Source: Stenopsyche tienmushanensis
Lineage: Eukaryota > Arthropoda > Insecta > Trichoptera > Stenopsychidae
Assembly: GCA_008973525.1 (NCBI GenBank)
Contig: WACJ01000007.1
Coordinates: 124,001-188,000 of the forward strand
Length of the DNA stretch: 64,000 bases
Direction of reading: 5' to 3'
The notes beneath the pieces were generated by a model. That model had not been told where the DNA came from. It did no database searches and worked only from the letters and a program-made list of their open reading frames with translations. The translations under genes were made by a program, and so were the position numbers. Shown here piece by piece: positions 13,047 to 25,449 of the stretch. Within the stretch, counting starts at the first letter, position 1; each line of letters starts with the position of its first letter.

Positions 13047-15059
13047 TGGATTCTACGATCAAATTATGGACGCACATTCATAATAATTGGTAACTAGTTT
13101 AGTGGGTGATGTGGATATCTTACATGAAGTGATATTTTACATAATTTCTACGTTATATCGACCATTAACCCTTTGACTGCTAAGATATATTTTGATGAAC
13201 AAAAGTTTGCTATCTTCCTCTTTCTGGTTTAATGGCCATGGCGTATAAGTAGGATGCACTAAAAAGTTAAGCACTGATATCCTGACGTATATTAATCGAA
13301 AATTTTGAAGTCAGAAATATGCCAATAGCAATCGTTGTTTGCAGTCATTGTTAGTTTAACAATCGACGATATATCATATTTTAGCACTCTGAGGGTTAAA
13401 ATCAATTATAGCATGCCAATTTGTGTATTATACTAAAATAATTACAAAGTTAATCAAGAGGCATGAGCTCAAAAAAAAAAAAAACAGAAATCATAACACA
13501 TATTTTTTCTACCCTTAGGATAGAATAATTATTGCATCTTCTTTACTTTCTTGATAGACTTATATCAATTTTTAGAACAGTAGTATAGAGGTCATACAAT
13601 GAATGTCTCCATACATTTATAAATTTATAAACCATTACTTATTGTGAAGGAAAAGAGGGACTGGAATATTTGCACTCCGGAAAACCCTCTCCAGTAAATT
13701 CAAAAAGATCGTTTAGAGTAGTTTTTCACTGTCTCCCGAGGAAAACTGCTCAGTCTTTACAAACCTCTCACACTCCCTATCGAGACGTTCGTTTAGGAGA
13801 CCCGCTGGGTGAACGTTCTAAATGAAACTCGGAGGTTATGCTACCTTCAATATCGAACGAATGAGGAGATGGATATACGATACAGACGAAATGAGAATAA
13901 CCCCTTCCTGTGAATGGATATTGAAGAAATCCATAGTTCTGAATTAGACTGTTAGTGATTGAACTATGATGAAAAAATATTATTATGAAAGAAAAATTAA
14001 ATAACTATTGACTAGATAGCAAAATAGTTTTAATTTATTTGGAATACTTATTATTTATTAAAATATGAATTTTCTAAAAAAACTACGTCTATTAATCCCA
14101 TTCAAAACAGATCGTATTTATGAACTTATCGAGCTTATATGGCTGTCTTCGATAGAATCATTATTCTAGGTTATAGCCATTTGAGCTGTTTAGTTACTGA
14201 TTATATATATGTTAATAAAAATATAATTTTATTGATAATTGCTTATTGATTGACCAAATGATTAACCAGAACATTCTTATTTGCATGAAAACAGATCAAG
14301 TAATATCAAATACAAATAAATCCCAAAAGCTGTAGTATTTCCAGAAATGCCCCCAGAAAAGTTGCTGATTCTGCTTCTTATTATGCAAGGAAAGATTAAT
14401 AGCAGATGAGATCCTAGAAGAAGGTTTTTTTTGGCTGAAAACCTTCAGCAATTATTTGAGCAGTCAACTGATCAGTTTTTTTGAGCAATGGTAAATAATA
14501 AAAGTACCCAACATAATGGTCAACATTCGGCAATAGATTATTTATTAATAATTCATATTTTAGTGACCATATTAGCTAAATAATATTACCAAATCGACCA
14601 AACATCAAATAATTAAGCAAGATTTGTTATAAAATAAGTAGAGATCATCTTTGATATTGCATTATTAAAATTTAGCCATTGGTAAAACGATTTAGTACTT
14701 GATCTTGTATAACATGTTACGGATTGAAATTCAAACTGTGGACGTTTTTATCTTTACATGCGGAAAATCTACATTTGCGATTTTATAGTTGAGAAAAATT
14801 AAATACTGAAAAATTGATACAGACGAGTTAAATGGCAGACTTTCAACCTATAATTTCATATCTATCATATTCATATCTAACTCATAGACTCTCTTATCTA
14901 AATGTATTATATAAATAGCTTCATTTAAAATTAAATTTACACGGAATACAATAGAAAATTACCATGGAAAATTTTGTTTTCTCCAGAAACACATAGTATG
15001 ACGATCGCTTTTGTCTAATGAACGATATGACATAATAAGAAAAAATAGATTATATAATC
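13047..15059. other. Non-coding sequence
   Basis: AT-rich except for a more complex stretch at about 13650-13910, possibly conserved non-coding. No frame of note. Confidence 0.5.
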
Positions 15060-15300
15060 CATTTACTAATAATAGAGGCTGACACATGTTGTTTTCTGCG
15101 TCCACCCCTGGTGGTGAGCAAAAGAGGAAAGGATAAATGTGTAGTAAATGAGACAGAGAAGGAGAGAGCCGACCGCGACCACCCAAGAAACACCTCTGTA
15201 CATTAATATAATTATTATTTGCGGGGCATTTATTGGTTATTACTTGTTGGCTGTCTCGCTTAAATAACCGATTGTGGTTGGTCACGTGTGCTGCCTATTT
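15060..15300. other. GC-richer island, candidate conserved non-coding element
   Basis: About 240 bp of complex sequence with purine-rich stretches and a perfect Ci/Gli site. A 108-codon minus-strand frame overlaps it (14959-15285) but shows no domain and a low-complexity composition. Confidence 0.35.
15177..15185 (+). promoter_or_regulatory. Perfect Ci/Gli consensus site in a GC-richer island
   Basis: GACCACCCA, the consensus bound by Cubitus interruptus/Gli, the transcription factor of Hedgehog signalling. It sits in a GC-richer island (about 15060-15300) within AT-rich DNA. A one-mismatch site, GACCACCCT, is at 15915-15923. Function is inference only. Confidence 0.35.
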
Positions 15301-15427
15301 TGTGCCTGTTTTTATTGCTGTTTTTTTCGATTATCATCATCATGGATGCGTGGTCTGGCACACCACTTTAAAGAAACTGTAAACACAAAGAAAATCACAA
15401 ATTGAGTTATTACGCTTTACAACTGGA

Positions 15428-15505
15428 AACCACATTCGAAAGACATTTGATATATATTAATATGCCAAAATGCATTGAAATGTATGCATACATTTCAATG
15501 TGGTT
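15428..15505. repeat. 28-bp perfect palindrome nested in a longer inverted repeat
   Basis: 15473-15500 is a perfect palindrome with no spacer, centred on TGCA; each arm starts CATTGAAATGTATG. An additional outer pair, AACCACATT at 15428-15436 and AATGTGGTT at 15497-15505, gives an alternative pairing that overlaps the right arm. Confidence 0.85.
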
Positions 15506-16659
15506 ATTGAGTTATTATACGAGCCGGTCTAATCAAGCCTTTTTATACACCATCTCGTGTAATTTATGTAAAAATACTTTGTAAAAAAATTTTTTTTTTC
15601 ATTATAAAACCAATCGGACCTCCCACAAGAATTATAAACATGTCAGGTATTACAATTATAATATTTATATATTTATGTGTGTTTGAATGTGTGACATCTC
15701 CACCCATAAACAATTTTTATAACGCTGAAAATGAATACGAATGCTTAATTTATATAGACTGAACGTAATTACACGTTTATTAATTTAGGTTGAAAACCTG
15801 TTTCACTGACAAGATATATTTTATTATAACAAATTCTCTTAATGACTTCTAAGAAATCGTTCCATTCATGGTGTAGGATTCAGGAGGAAATTTTAGAATG
15901 GCTTACACTTTTTGGACCACCCTCTTAAGCAAATTATTTTATTTTTATAAATAAAAACTTATATAATATTATTAAAATGCTGGGCTAATAAATCTGAATG
16001 ACATGAAGTGTTTTTAAATGATGGATTTTTCCAATTATTTGAATTTAAAAAATCAATATCGGAATGATTGGTCAAATTCATCAAGACCATCTATGGTTCA
16101 AATATAAAATAATTATTCCATCTTGCTCATATTGAATCGACTGGAAAGTTCTGTTAAAATGTTTGGGTAATTTCAAAGACATTAATAATTTTCTTAATAA
16201 CTTTTTATCATCATTCATGCAATTTTACATTGCAATTTAAAGAGAACACTATTAGGTTTCTGATTTAAAAAACATGTCTATATTGTTATAAATTTTGTTT
16301 CATAGTGAGTATTATAATATTATACATATGATAATATTTTATAACTTTTAAAATGAATTAGTCTTATAATTATTTCACATCTGCACAAGAAATATGCTCA
16401 TATTGTTATCTGATGCTCTAGTGAGATTGATGTCAATTTGTGGAAAATTTAAGTGCCTCTTTAATTTAATTAACCGATATTTTGACGGTGTTCCTTAATG
16501 TTTGACCATGAACAACAAAATTAATTGATCTGATCTCACCAATGGAACATTTTTTATTAAATTTATAGGGACTTTTTTTCTTAAATGTCCTTGAAGTTCC
16601 TATCGCCAATTTTTAGACACGTATGACAATCATTAAGTTTAAGAAATATCTATGATTAT
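15506..16659. other. AT-rich non-coding sequence
   Basis: Nothing recognised except the one-mismatch Ci/Gli-like site at 15915. Confidence 0.5.
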
Positions 16660-17540
16660 AAGATGTACCCATAAAGATTTTCGTTTTTTAAATGAAAAAT
16701 TTGAATACTCATATTTTTTTAATTTCTTAACATATTATCACAAAATGTAATTTCTATTGTTAGATATAACTTCTCTCCATCTATCTGGTAACACACTGTC
16801 ATAAATCATCACGGGCTTTGAAAGAAAATATTCTAAAAGTCAAATAATGCTGCATAGATCTAAAAAGATGGAAATCCGATGGAACGGTGTCTGGAAAATA
16901 AGAAGGATATTGAATTGTCTTTCATCCAAGGCTATTTATTTTTCCCGCGTTATTTTTGCCGTATGAAGGCGAGCTTTATCGGAGGGTCGTTTTTTTGTAT
17001 TTCTTCCGCTAAACGGTCTAATTGTTCGCAATAAAGTATTGCATTTATTATTTGTCCAGGTTTAAGTATTTCAAAATGAATGATAGCCCTACAGTCCTAT
17101 TAAACAGATAAAATATTTTTTTCCATTGTCAGGTCGGGCTTAGGGGTCGGTTTGGCTACTTGACCCTTCGATAGCCATTGATTTTTGCATCTATTATTAG
17201 AGTAAAGAGCTAATTTCTCATCTTCAGTTATTAAATCACCTAAAAACGGTGTTTCAGATTCCATTTTTAGAAAATGTTCGCATGCATTAATGTGGTCACC
17301 CAAGTTCTCTTCGCTTAGCTCGTGCGGCACCCATATTGCTTGTCTTCACACCTTTCTGATTTCTTTGGATACTCAACCGTGAGTTTCCAAGATTGGCTAA
17401 TATTTTTTCAAAAATACTGTTGATTTACATTCGATTTCAGCAGTCAGAGTGGGGGACACTTAAAATATCGCCCAGTACATCACCAATATTTTTAGTGGCG
17501 CGCGTGGCAGTCTCGAATAAATTATTCAATCAGCGAAAAT
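16660..17540 (-). mobile_element. Decayed mariner transposon relic
   Basis: The minus strand encodes, in several frames, most of a mariner transposase. The best preserved part, at 17330-17100, reads MPHELSEENLGDHINACEHF, then LITEDEKLAL in place of the usual VTGDEKW (catalytic Asp kept), then NQWLSKGQVAKPTPKPDLTM. Downstream follow a PGQIINAILYCEQLDRLAEE stretch, KARLHTAKITREK in another frame, and YPSYFPDTVPSDFHLFRSMQ at about 16909-16847 with the third catalytic Asp. The end tgtacccataaagattttcg at 16664 looks like a terminal repeat. The N-terminal third is badly eroded and the other terminus was not found. It is a different family from the mariner at 40.7 kb. Confidence 0.8.
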
Positions 17541-18059
17541 TGATCCATTGTAAATTGGGTTGTTGAATTTGAATTTTAAAAATCACAGTTTATTCTTGAT
17601 GAGTATAGTATCCAAAAGAGCACAAAACACGACTCGAAAGTGCAGCAGTCTATGTGCAACTAATCCCCAAAAACGGTCAAACAATAAAACGAAAAACATG
17701 TTGAGTTCTATTTATATTTGCGATTTTTTTTCATTTCTGCTTTTGGTTTCATAACCAATATATTCATATTTTAGAATTGTTAGTATAAAAAAACTATAGT
17801 TTTTGAAGACTTTAAGCAGAGGAGAAGTGGTTAATTTGATTATGTTGGTCTTTTATTTGCCCCTCAACGGGTAAAATTGTGAACTTTTATGTAAGCTCAA
17901 GGTGTTTTAAATACTTATTTTTTTTCTTAACATAATAATGTAATAAAGAGATGCGCATTATATTGTATTCCCAACAATTATTTAGCAAGACACCCGGCGT
18001 TCAACAAGTTGCTTTATTCGTATTTAATGGTGTATTTATTATAATTATTTTGACAAATC

Positions 18060-18720
18060 TTAATCATCGCCGGCGATTATAATATCTGCACATCAGGCGG
18101 TCCATCATCGGATCATCAATCGTGAGCCCACCTTTGGTCTGAAATTCCTCGATCCACCTCCGAAGGTAGCATTCCCCTAAATTCCGTCTTAATGATTCAA
18201 TTAGCCAAACCAAAATATCTGTCCATCACGGATGAAAAAACGGATGGTAGACCGTAAAAGTGGAAGAGGGGAAGTGTTCGGAATAAGAAATAACAAACCG
18301 GCGAGCCGAGGCCTGTAATCACGGCCAATTTCCAACGCGGAGAGGTGTGAAGTTACGGTCTCCGGTCCCGATTATTAAACCCGGGCTAATATCCTGAAAT
18401 GTCCGTTAAAAAAATGGTTTAACCAATATAAATATATTAAAAGGAAAACGATGCCCGAACGAGAGGTCAGGATGAGGCCTATGAGTAAAAGAATAGAATG
18501 GAGATTGGGAGTGGGTGGTCTCTGGAATATTGCCGCCATTGAAGGTTCAGCGTTGAGGCTCTTCGGCTCGTGTGGGTGTGTGATAACATAATTGAGATGT
18601 GTGAATCGAACGTTGTGTAATTAACACATGTGGGATACACTGAAGATTGAAAGTTTCCAAATTGGACGACGGACCATCAGATCTCATCGCGATAACTCTC
18701 TCACGCATTTAGGAAACGTT
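18060..18720. other. GC-richer island, candidate conserved non-coding element
   Basis: About 660 bp with no long open frame and no transposon similarity I recognise. Higher GC and unique sequence against the AT-rich flank suggest selective constraint. It contains one perfect Ci/Gli site. Confidence 0.4.
18512..18520 (-). promoter_or_regulatory. Perfect Ci/Gli consensus site in a GC-richer island
   Basis: TGGGTGGTC on the plus strand, the reverse complement of GACCACCCA. It lies inside the most extended GC-richer, repeat-free island in this flank (about 18060-18720). Confidence 0.35.
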
Positions 18721-20869
18721 GGACTGTTTACACTATCGTAGTTAGTTACAAATTAATATATTCATATTTCAACAAAGAAAAAACATGATTGTTTTTCAAG
18801 CATTTTTCATTTTAATGTAAAATTTTATCAAAATGACGACTATAATGCATAAATGATACTAGTTCGTATTCATGCATAGCAATTAATTAGCTTGGAAGGT
18901 AGCTGATATTAAGTATTTATTTTAGCAACCATTTGATAATATATTACAGAAACCACAATATCAAAATAAATTTCACTCAAATCACTCAATTCAAAGGATT
19001 AAATCATATTTTGTAAATTTGTATTTCATTCGCCTTTTTGTCAAAGTTATATACTTTTAATGCGTAAAATTCAGCGTACATCAAGTGAAAGGTGGATTTA
19101 AAAAATTGATTAAAAATGCTGTCAAAAGTATCCTTTTCAAATGATTCCAAAAACATATAATAATGCGAAAGTATATAATATAAACTTCATGTACAAAAAA
19201 ATTGATCTGTGATTGATAAGCAATTTCAGGCCAAGCGAGCATCTTACATTGTTATTTAAATGTTGGCATTTTTTGTGGCAGCTGAATAAGCCATTGAGTG
19301 TATCATTTATGAAGCCAAATTGCTCATGAGTCTGATACGGCTCCTGAGGTCACTCTTCGAGACCTCCGTTTCGGGGCACGAGCAGCACTCACAGATATGA
19401 TGTTTCATGCAGTAAGTAATGTGAGAACCACCATCCTTCCACATATTCAGGCCCGGTAAAATTTAGAGATCGATCTCCTCCACAATGAGAATGTTTCAAT
19501 CACCTGACAGGGTGGAATCCACAGTTTCCATTGTTCTAAGCCACGGAGTTATTTCGGCGAACAAAGAATCGATCCTCCGTGCATTACCGGCGGTGAGTTA
19601 ACAATTTTCTCGAGCAATGTTTCTAGATTGGCCTTTTGTCCGACAATCAGTCGAAGTCGTACACATGAAGTCATCATCAATTTGGTGGATATGACAGATT
19701 GGTCGGTTAATAAACTAGATGTGAATTTCAAGGTAGAAAATTAACAACAGTCACGTATATATAATTAATAATCACGCTCTGTGTATAAAAAAAAGCCTAA
19801 AGATATCCTAAATACATTTTTATGCGATAATTTGCATATTCATTATATCTTTGGTAGCTTTATGATACCTAGACAAATTAAAATTCGATTATGAAATACA
19901 ATAGTACCAAATGAAAATATAAATATAGAAACATTGCAAATTTTTTTATATAAAATCAAATTCTTGCAACGAAATTTAAATGGTATATTGTACATTTGGT
20001 CAACAATTTTCAATAGAATATTGGTTTAAAGCTCAAAATTTGAACTTAAACTAAAATATATTATATCATACCGTTAATAATTTCAATGTTACTGACAATA
20101 TTGCGAATAAACAATGCCAGAAATAAATAATAACTGCATCCGATTTTTTTTATCAAAGAACGAAATTAAGTGTGATCTAAATCTATTTATCTGAACGTTT
20201 TTAAATGCATTTGCATGCCCTGCATTTGGCCAATAAATGAAACAACTATAGTCGATAATTTGGAGTAACGAGTGACCATGAAAAAGCAAGGAACTGTCAG
20301 GGTCATGATTTGGGATGTAATGACTATCAAAGGTCACCGATGTGTACAGGTATCAAACGTTAACAATTTGATTGCAGGTTTTGGGCATTCTAAAAAACTT
20401 TAAAAGACTCAAATCGTATGGATTCCTTAAAAGCCTTCAATGAGAATGAGAGCGTTTTCCAGAAAGCTAGGTTCATTTAAATTGCGACATATTTATCTTC
20501 AAACGCTTTTCTTCATTCAGATCAAAAACTTTTTTGAATAAAAAGATTGAATATTTTAAATTTGAGTGTTGTTTGAAATCCTTTAAAAAATTAAACTTTC
20601 AATAACTTTATACATTTTTACCAAAATCATCAAGTGTGAATAAGAATGTATTTCTTATGGACACAAGTATAGCTATATAATAAGTTCTAAGCCACATACA
20701 TATATAATCATTAACTATATAAATAAATTGAAAAAAGACGAGAAAAAGTACCCATTTTATATTTCTTTATGACAATAATATTGATTTCATATTATCTTTT
20801 AAATATGTCATCAGAAGAAAAATCTCCGCGTGACGATATAAAAAATATGAAATATCAAAAAGATATGAC
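18721..20869. other. Non-coding sequence
   Basis: GC-richer patch at about 19310-19720 with a 60-codon minus frame of no known family; the rest is AT-rich. Confidence 0.5.
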
Positions 20870-21060
20870 AATGTGGTCACGATGCGATGGTGCGACGGTA
20901 ATGACGATGGCCAGCTGAGCTGCTGACAAGGGCCACAGATGTGGCCCCGCAGGGGCCCCTCATGGACCAGGCCCGACCCGAAACACTCTCTGTGGGGTCA
21001 CCCCATGATTTGGCGGAATGACGGACCGATGATCTTGGAGGTCAGAAAGCAGCACGAGAG
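20870..21060. other. GC-rich hairpin-dense island
   Basis: Perfect inverted repeats follow each other: GGGCCACA/TGTGGCCC with a 2-nt loop (20930-20947), GGCCCC/GGGGCC with a 3-nt loop (20943-20957, overlapping the first) and TGGGG/CCCCA with a 3-nt loop (20993-21005). No open frame or known repeat is evident. Confidence 0.5.
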
Positions 21061-23681
21061 ATTAGATCTAAAAGCATGATTACATGCTATTGATTATTAT
21101 TATATACTGTTTATTAATATAGCCTCAACGAAATCATTCGAGCCCGATGTAAAGCCATCAATATTATTCTCAATCTTTCGTCCTCTGCAACAATTCTTTT
21201 TTCTCGATACAATATAATGTCCATCGGGCATGGATCTTTTATAAAAACGCTTCGGAATGAAGCTGTTATATGTCAATGTCGTGACAAAATGAAGATGCTG
21301 TACTTTGGATCCAAGTATGGCAAATCGTCATAATTGCGTCACGTCAATTTGAAATGTCTTGCATTCCATTGCGTATGATCGATTTTGTATGATGACTCCA
21401 TTAAAAGACGTGACGAGCACGTGAGGATGTCTTCGAAATTGTGGAAATGTCTCGTATAAAAAATCTTGTTATTTACCGCACAAGACGTTTACATACGTTT
21501 GATTTGAATTTATTTTATTGTGTTTTAATTCAATGACCCCTTGAAGATTTATTAAGCACTGATTGTGATTAATTAGAAGAAAAAAATGTAATAAGTTATA
21601 AACGAATATGTGTAGATGTAAAAAATGTCACGTTAATCGTTTAAAAGATATCACCGAATGGTGAAGCACCAAACCCCGATATTGATTTTTTTCCTATGTT
21701 GAGATTTATTTAAATAAATTAAGTGAATTTGATTTATAATTTCCGATTTACAACCAGTTTTACTATTTTTATAGTAATATTTTATGATTTTTTTTCTCGT
21801 CAAAAAGTGTTATAATTGATGGTATAATTTTAAGCACTATCCCATACTGGAGCCGAATTTTAAAAAAATTGAACAAATTTACCTTTTACAATTTTGGTAA
21901 ATCATTTAAATATCAATACCAAAGTTTGTAATGGTCCCTGCATAATTCATATAACTGTAATAATGATCCATGTATTCGTAAGGAAATTGAAGAAAATTCC
22001 TTAAAGATTGCTTACTGTGTTAAATAACACTAACGAAAATGATGTCATTTATTTAAATTAAGAACCCCTGACTAATATTACTCCTATTAAAATAAAATAT
22101 ATTTTATAAACATACATAAGAGTCGCTGTACGCACAAAGCAAGCAAGAATGGCGTGTAGATCACATTTTTATCTCAACAAAAAAAGTCTCAATCGACAAG
22201 TATAAATGATCTCTTTCAATTACAGAACACATATCGTCATTAAAGCATCATAAAAGAGCAAACTGCGAATACAACCTTTAGAGCATAATTAACGCAATAA
22301 ATTATCTTACTTTGATCTATTAACATTTTATTGACTTCTTACTATGCCTATAAACATAAAAACCCTGTGGAGTAACCGGTTCAATCACAGCATAATCGCA
22401 TTAAACCATCTAGTGAGTAATTCACTGCATCATCTTCCGGGCATTATAAAAAATCGTATTGTGTTCGTATAGAGGTTGAAATGTTTTTTTTAAACATAAT
22501 AACATTTAATGGATGTCAATTTCCGCGTAAAATATGAATAATGATGGAATTTTAACTGTGTCGTTTTATTTTGGGCCCCAACGAAAAAAGACCAACTGAA
22601 TGACAAATTAAAATTTCTTTGTTTGCATACATGTGGATATTAATGGTTTGATTCTAGGAATGGATTTGTGGTGTTGCATTAGTAGGACGTAATTATATTA
22701 CGGCTAGACAATGTGGTGATTACAGGTGTGTCTGAGGTGCTAGCGTATATGGTAATTAAGTGGATGTATCACAAATTCCAAAACTTTACTGTGATTTGAA
22801 TAAATAAAAAATTGTATTATCACTGATAAAGAAAATCTCATAGGGATTCAATAATAAAGTATTACTAATTTAACCAATAAATGAGGGCAGCTCTCCAATT
22901 GAGCTCGAATCAAATAAATGTATACTTTTCAATTTTTCAAGTCTTAAGGTAAATAAAAAGATTTTTAGCACTTCAGATCTTTCATTTTCGAATATTTTCC
23001 AGAAAAGTTCGTATTATTTTCAGGTTATTATGATGCTTTGCGATTCTGCCAGTGCCATTGAAACTGTTATTAAAACAATGTACTTGGCTATTAAATATAA
23101 AATAATCACAATATTACATTCGAATTATAATGCGATTTTCTGTATTTAAGTCAAAATGCTTTTTATACTTAAAAATGAAGTTCCATTATTTCCACAATAT
23201 AGTAAAATAGAAAAAAAACTTTTGACTATTGGGCTCTAAAATAGCTCGAATAGAAGTTTGAATTGAAACAAGAAATCGAAAATTGCAATATAATTTTGAT
23301 AGATTGAAATATTCATACGATAAAAAATTATAATTATTAGAAATATCACTTGCAACACTATCTTAGGCTGTTTTTTTAAACATATTTTATTAAGCTACAG
23401 AATAATTCCTAAAAGTAAAACCCAAATTAACGTTTTTGCCTTGTATTTTTAAAAATTTGACCTTCGCGTGTGGAAAAAGAAGTCATAATTACGATGTTGT
23501 TCAATACAACACATTTTTTTACTTAAATACAAGTCTATCAAAATGCACCTCAACATTTTGTTTATAAGGTCAACAAAAAGGTGCGAAAAGTGCACCAGTC
23601 AATATAAATTGCTTTTGATTACATGTATTACATTTTTTTTTGTTGCTATAAATATTATAATATCCGACAGATTTATAAATA

Positions 23682-23733
23682 ATTTGAATCATTATTATCT
23701 CAATTCAAATTTGGATCATTATTATCCCAATAG
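23682..23733. repeat. Two-copy tandem repeat of about 26 bp
   Basis: Two adjacent units share the core ATCATTATTATC and differ at a few positions. The short open frame over them (23543-23740) encodes the repeat as NHYYLNS/DHYYPNS and is probably chance. Confidence 0.7.
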
Positions 23734-25158
23734 CTCATAGTATAAGCAAACATGTCCACGAGCATCACTCTCAAAATACATATTGGGCTAAGGATTGAAA
23801 AAGCAGATACTTATAAGGCAAGTAATAGCATCATACAACAAAACAAAATGTAATAATTGATCTATTATGGTACAAATATAAGAACAAGTCTCTCGATATT
23901 GTTTTTATCTCACAATAAATCAAAGATATATCTCGTGCGATACTCGTACCACAAATTAATGCCTCGATATTTTACAGATTATTTGGTGAGTCTCTTATTC
24001 TCAAACTGTAAACAAATAATGATTGAAACATATTATATGCATAATAATAAACTATTAAAATAATTCAAAAAATATTATATTTCCCTTGAGAATTTATAAA
24101 TTTCCTTGTGAAATGAATATTATGAAATAATACAATTATTTAAAAAAATATATTTTCGAGTGTAATATTGAAAGCTCAAGATCTGTGAAGATAGACTTAA
24201 TGATATGTAGAAGTAAGTAAAAAATCACTTATAAATAAAACACAAGCATTTATTATGAAAAAATAAATTTCATTAACGGGAAATTAAATTTAAGTATAAT
24301 TGTAATATCTCAAATTAATATTTGAATATTTTTAATTTTATACCATGATTTATAATCACATGTTACTAAAAGTAACACATTCTATGATTTTCTACAAGAT
24401 ACCCTTAATTTCATAATTACTCCTTGAAGAATTTGATCTGCCAAAGCTCCTGGAATTTAGCAATATTTTTTTCCATGTAAAATACGATTATTTTATTGTG
24501 CCTTAAATTTAATTAAAACTGTTCTTGCTATAATCTCTAAAATAGAACATTTTAATAAAGACAATAAAATCAAATTATTTATACACTGACTTTGGTTTAT
24601 TTTGTCGTTCATTCAAACAGAAGTCATCGTTTAATTAACCATTAAATTAAATTCAAAGTTTAAAATAATGAAATCTTATTAGTGATCTTTGCGTTCACTC
24701 GACTTTAATATGGCATTTTTTTTTAGCAAAGTTCAATGTGACGTGTGTTTGTTTCTTCATTTGGTACGTACAGCTTCAGCAGTGCTCTCTGCAGAGATAT
24801 GGTTGATGTGCGAGATGGTGGGAGCATGATTTACAATGGCCATGGCTTAATGAGCAGTGCGGGACTCTTAAATCACTGGCCATCTACAGCCCACCGGGAT
24901 ATCAACCATAAATAATTACCCTCTTGATATATTCATTAGTTGCTCTGATTCCATTACCCCACTCTCAATTCACGACTGGTTCCAGCTTGTGCTCAGCAGT
25001 GTTGAATCAGTTCACAAACAATAAATTCAACCAGAGAAAAAAGCGTCTGACATATCTTGAATACACTTAAATTAAGCGACTGTATGTTTCATCGACAGAA
25101 ATTGGTGAAAAAATCTGTAAATTTACAAAAGAACAAGGACGTATAATGATTTTTAGCA

Positions 25159-25449
25159 AATTACTCGATAAGTTCGTAGGATAACAAAATAGTCCACAAA
25201 ATAGTTTTGGTCGATCGTAAATTGAAGTTGCATGAGATAGCTTTGCATACAATTTTGCATCAACATTTGTCCATGAAGAAGCTTTATTGGTAGTGAGTAT
25301 CGCGTTTGTTAAGTGTCGACAATTCAGAGCGCTGTTTGGAGCTGTTTCAGCGAAATAAAAAGGATTGCTATGGATGGAAGAAATAGCTACCCCAAATGAT
25401 GAAGAAAAAAATGTAAAGTTAAAAATCCTACGAACTTATTGAGTGATGT
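25159..25449. mobile_element. Longer relative of the 36.9-kb MITE (about 290 bp)
   Basis: The right end is an almost exact copy of the terminal repeat (aaaatcctacgaacttattg then agtgatgt at 25441-25448). The left end at about 25159-25180 (attactcgataagttcgtag) is a degraded inverted copy. The interior on the plus strand has a stretch readable as ILHQHLSMKKLYW, which resembles the helix-turn-helix region of Tc1/mariner transposases. I infer that this is a partly deleted relative of the full transposon. The short minus-strand open frame over its left end is not a gene. Confidence 0.6.
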
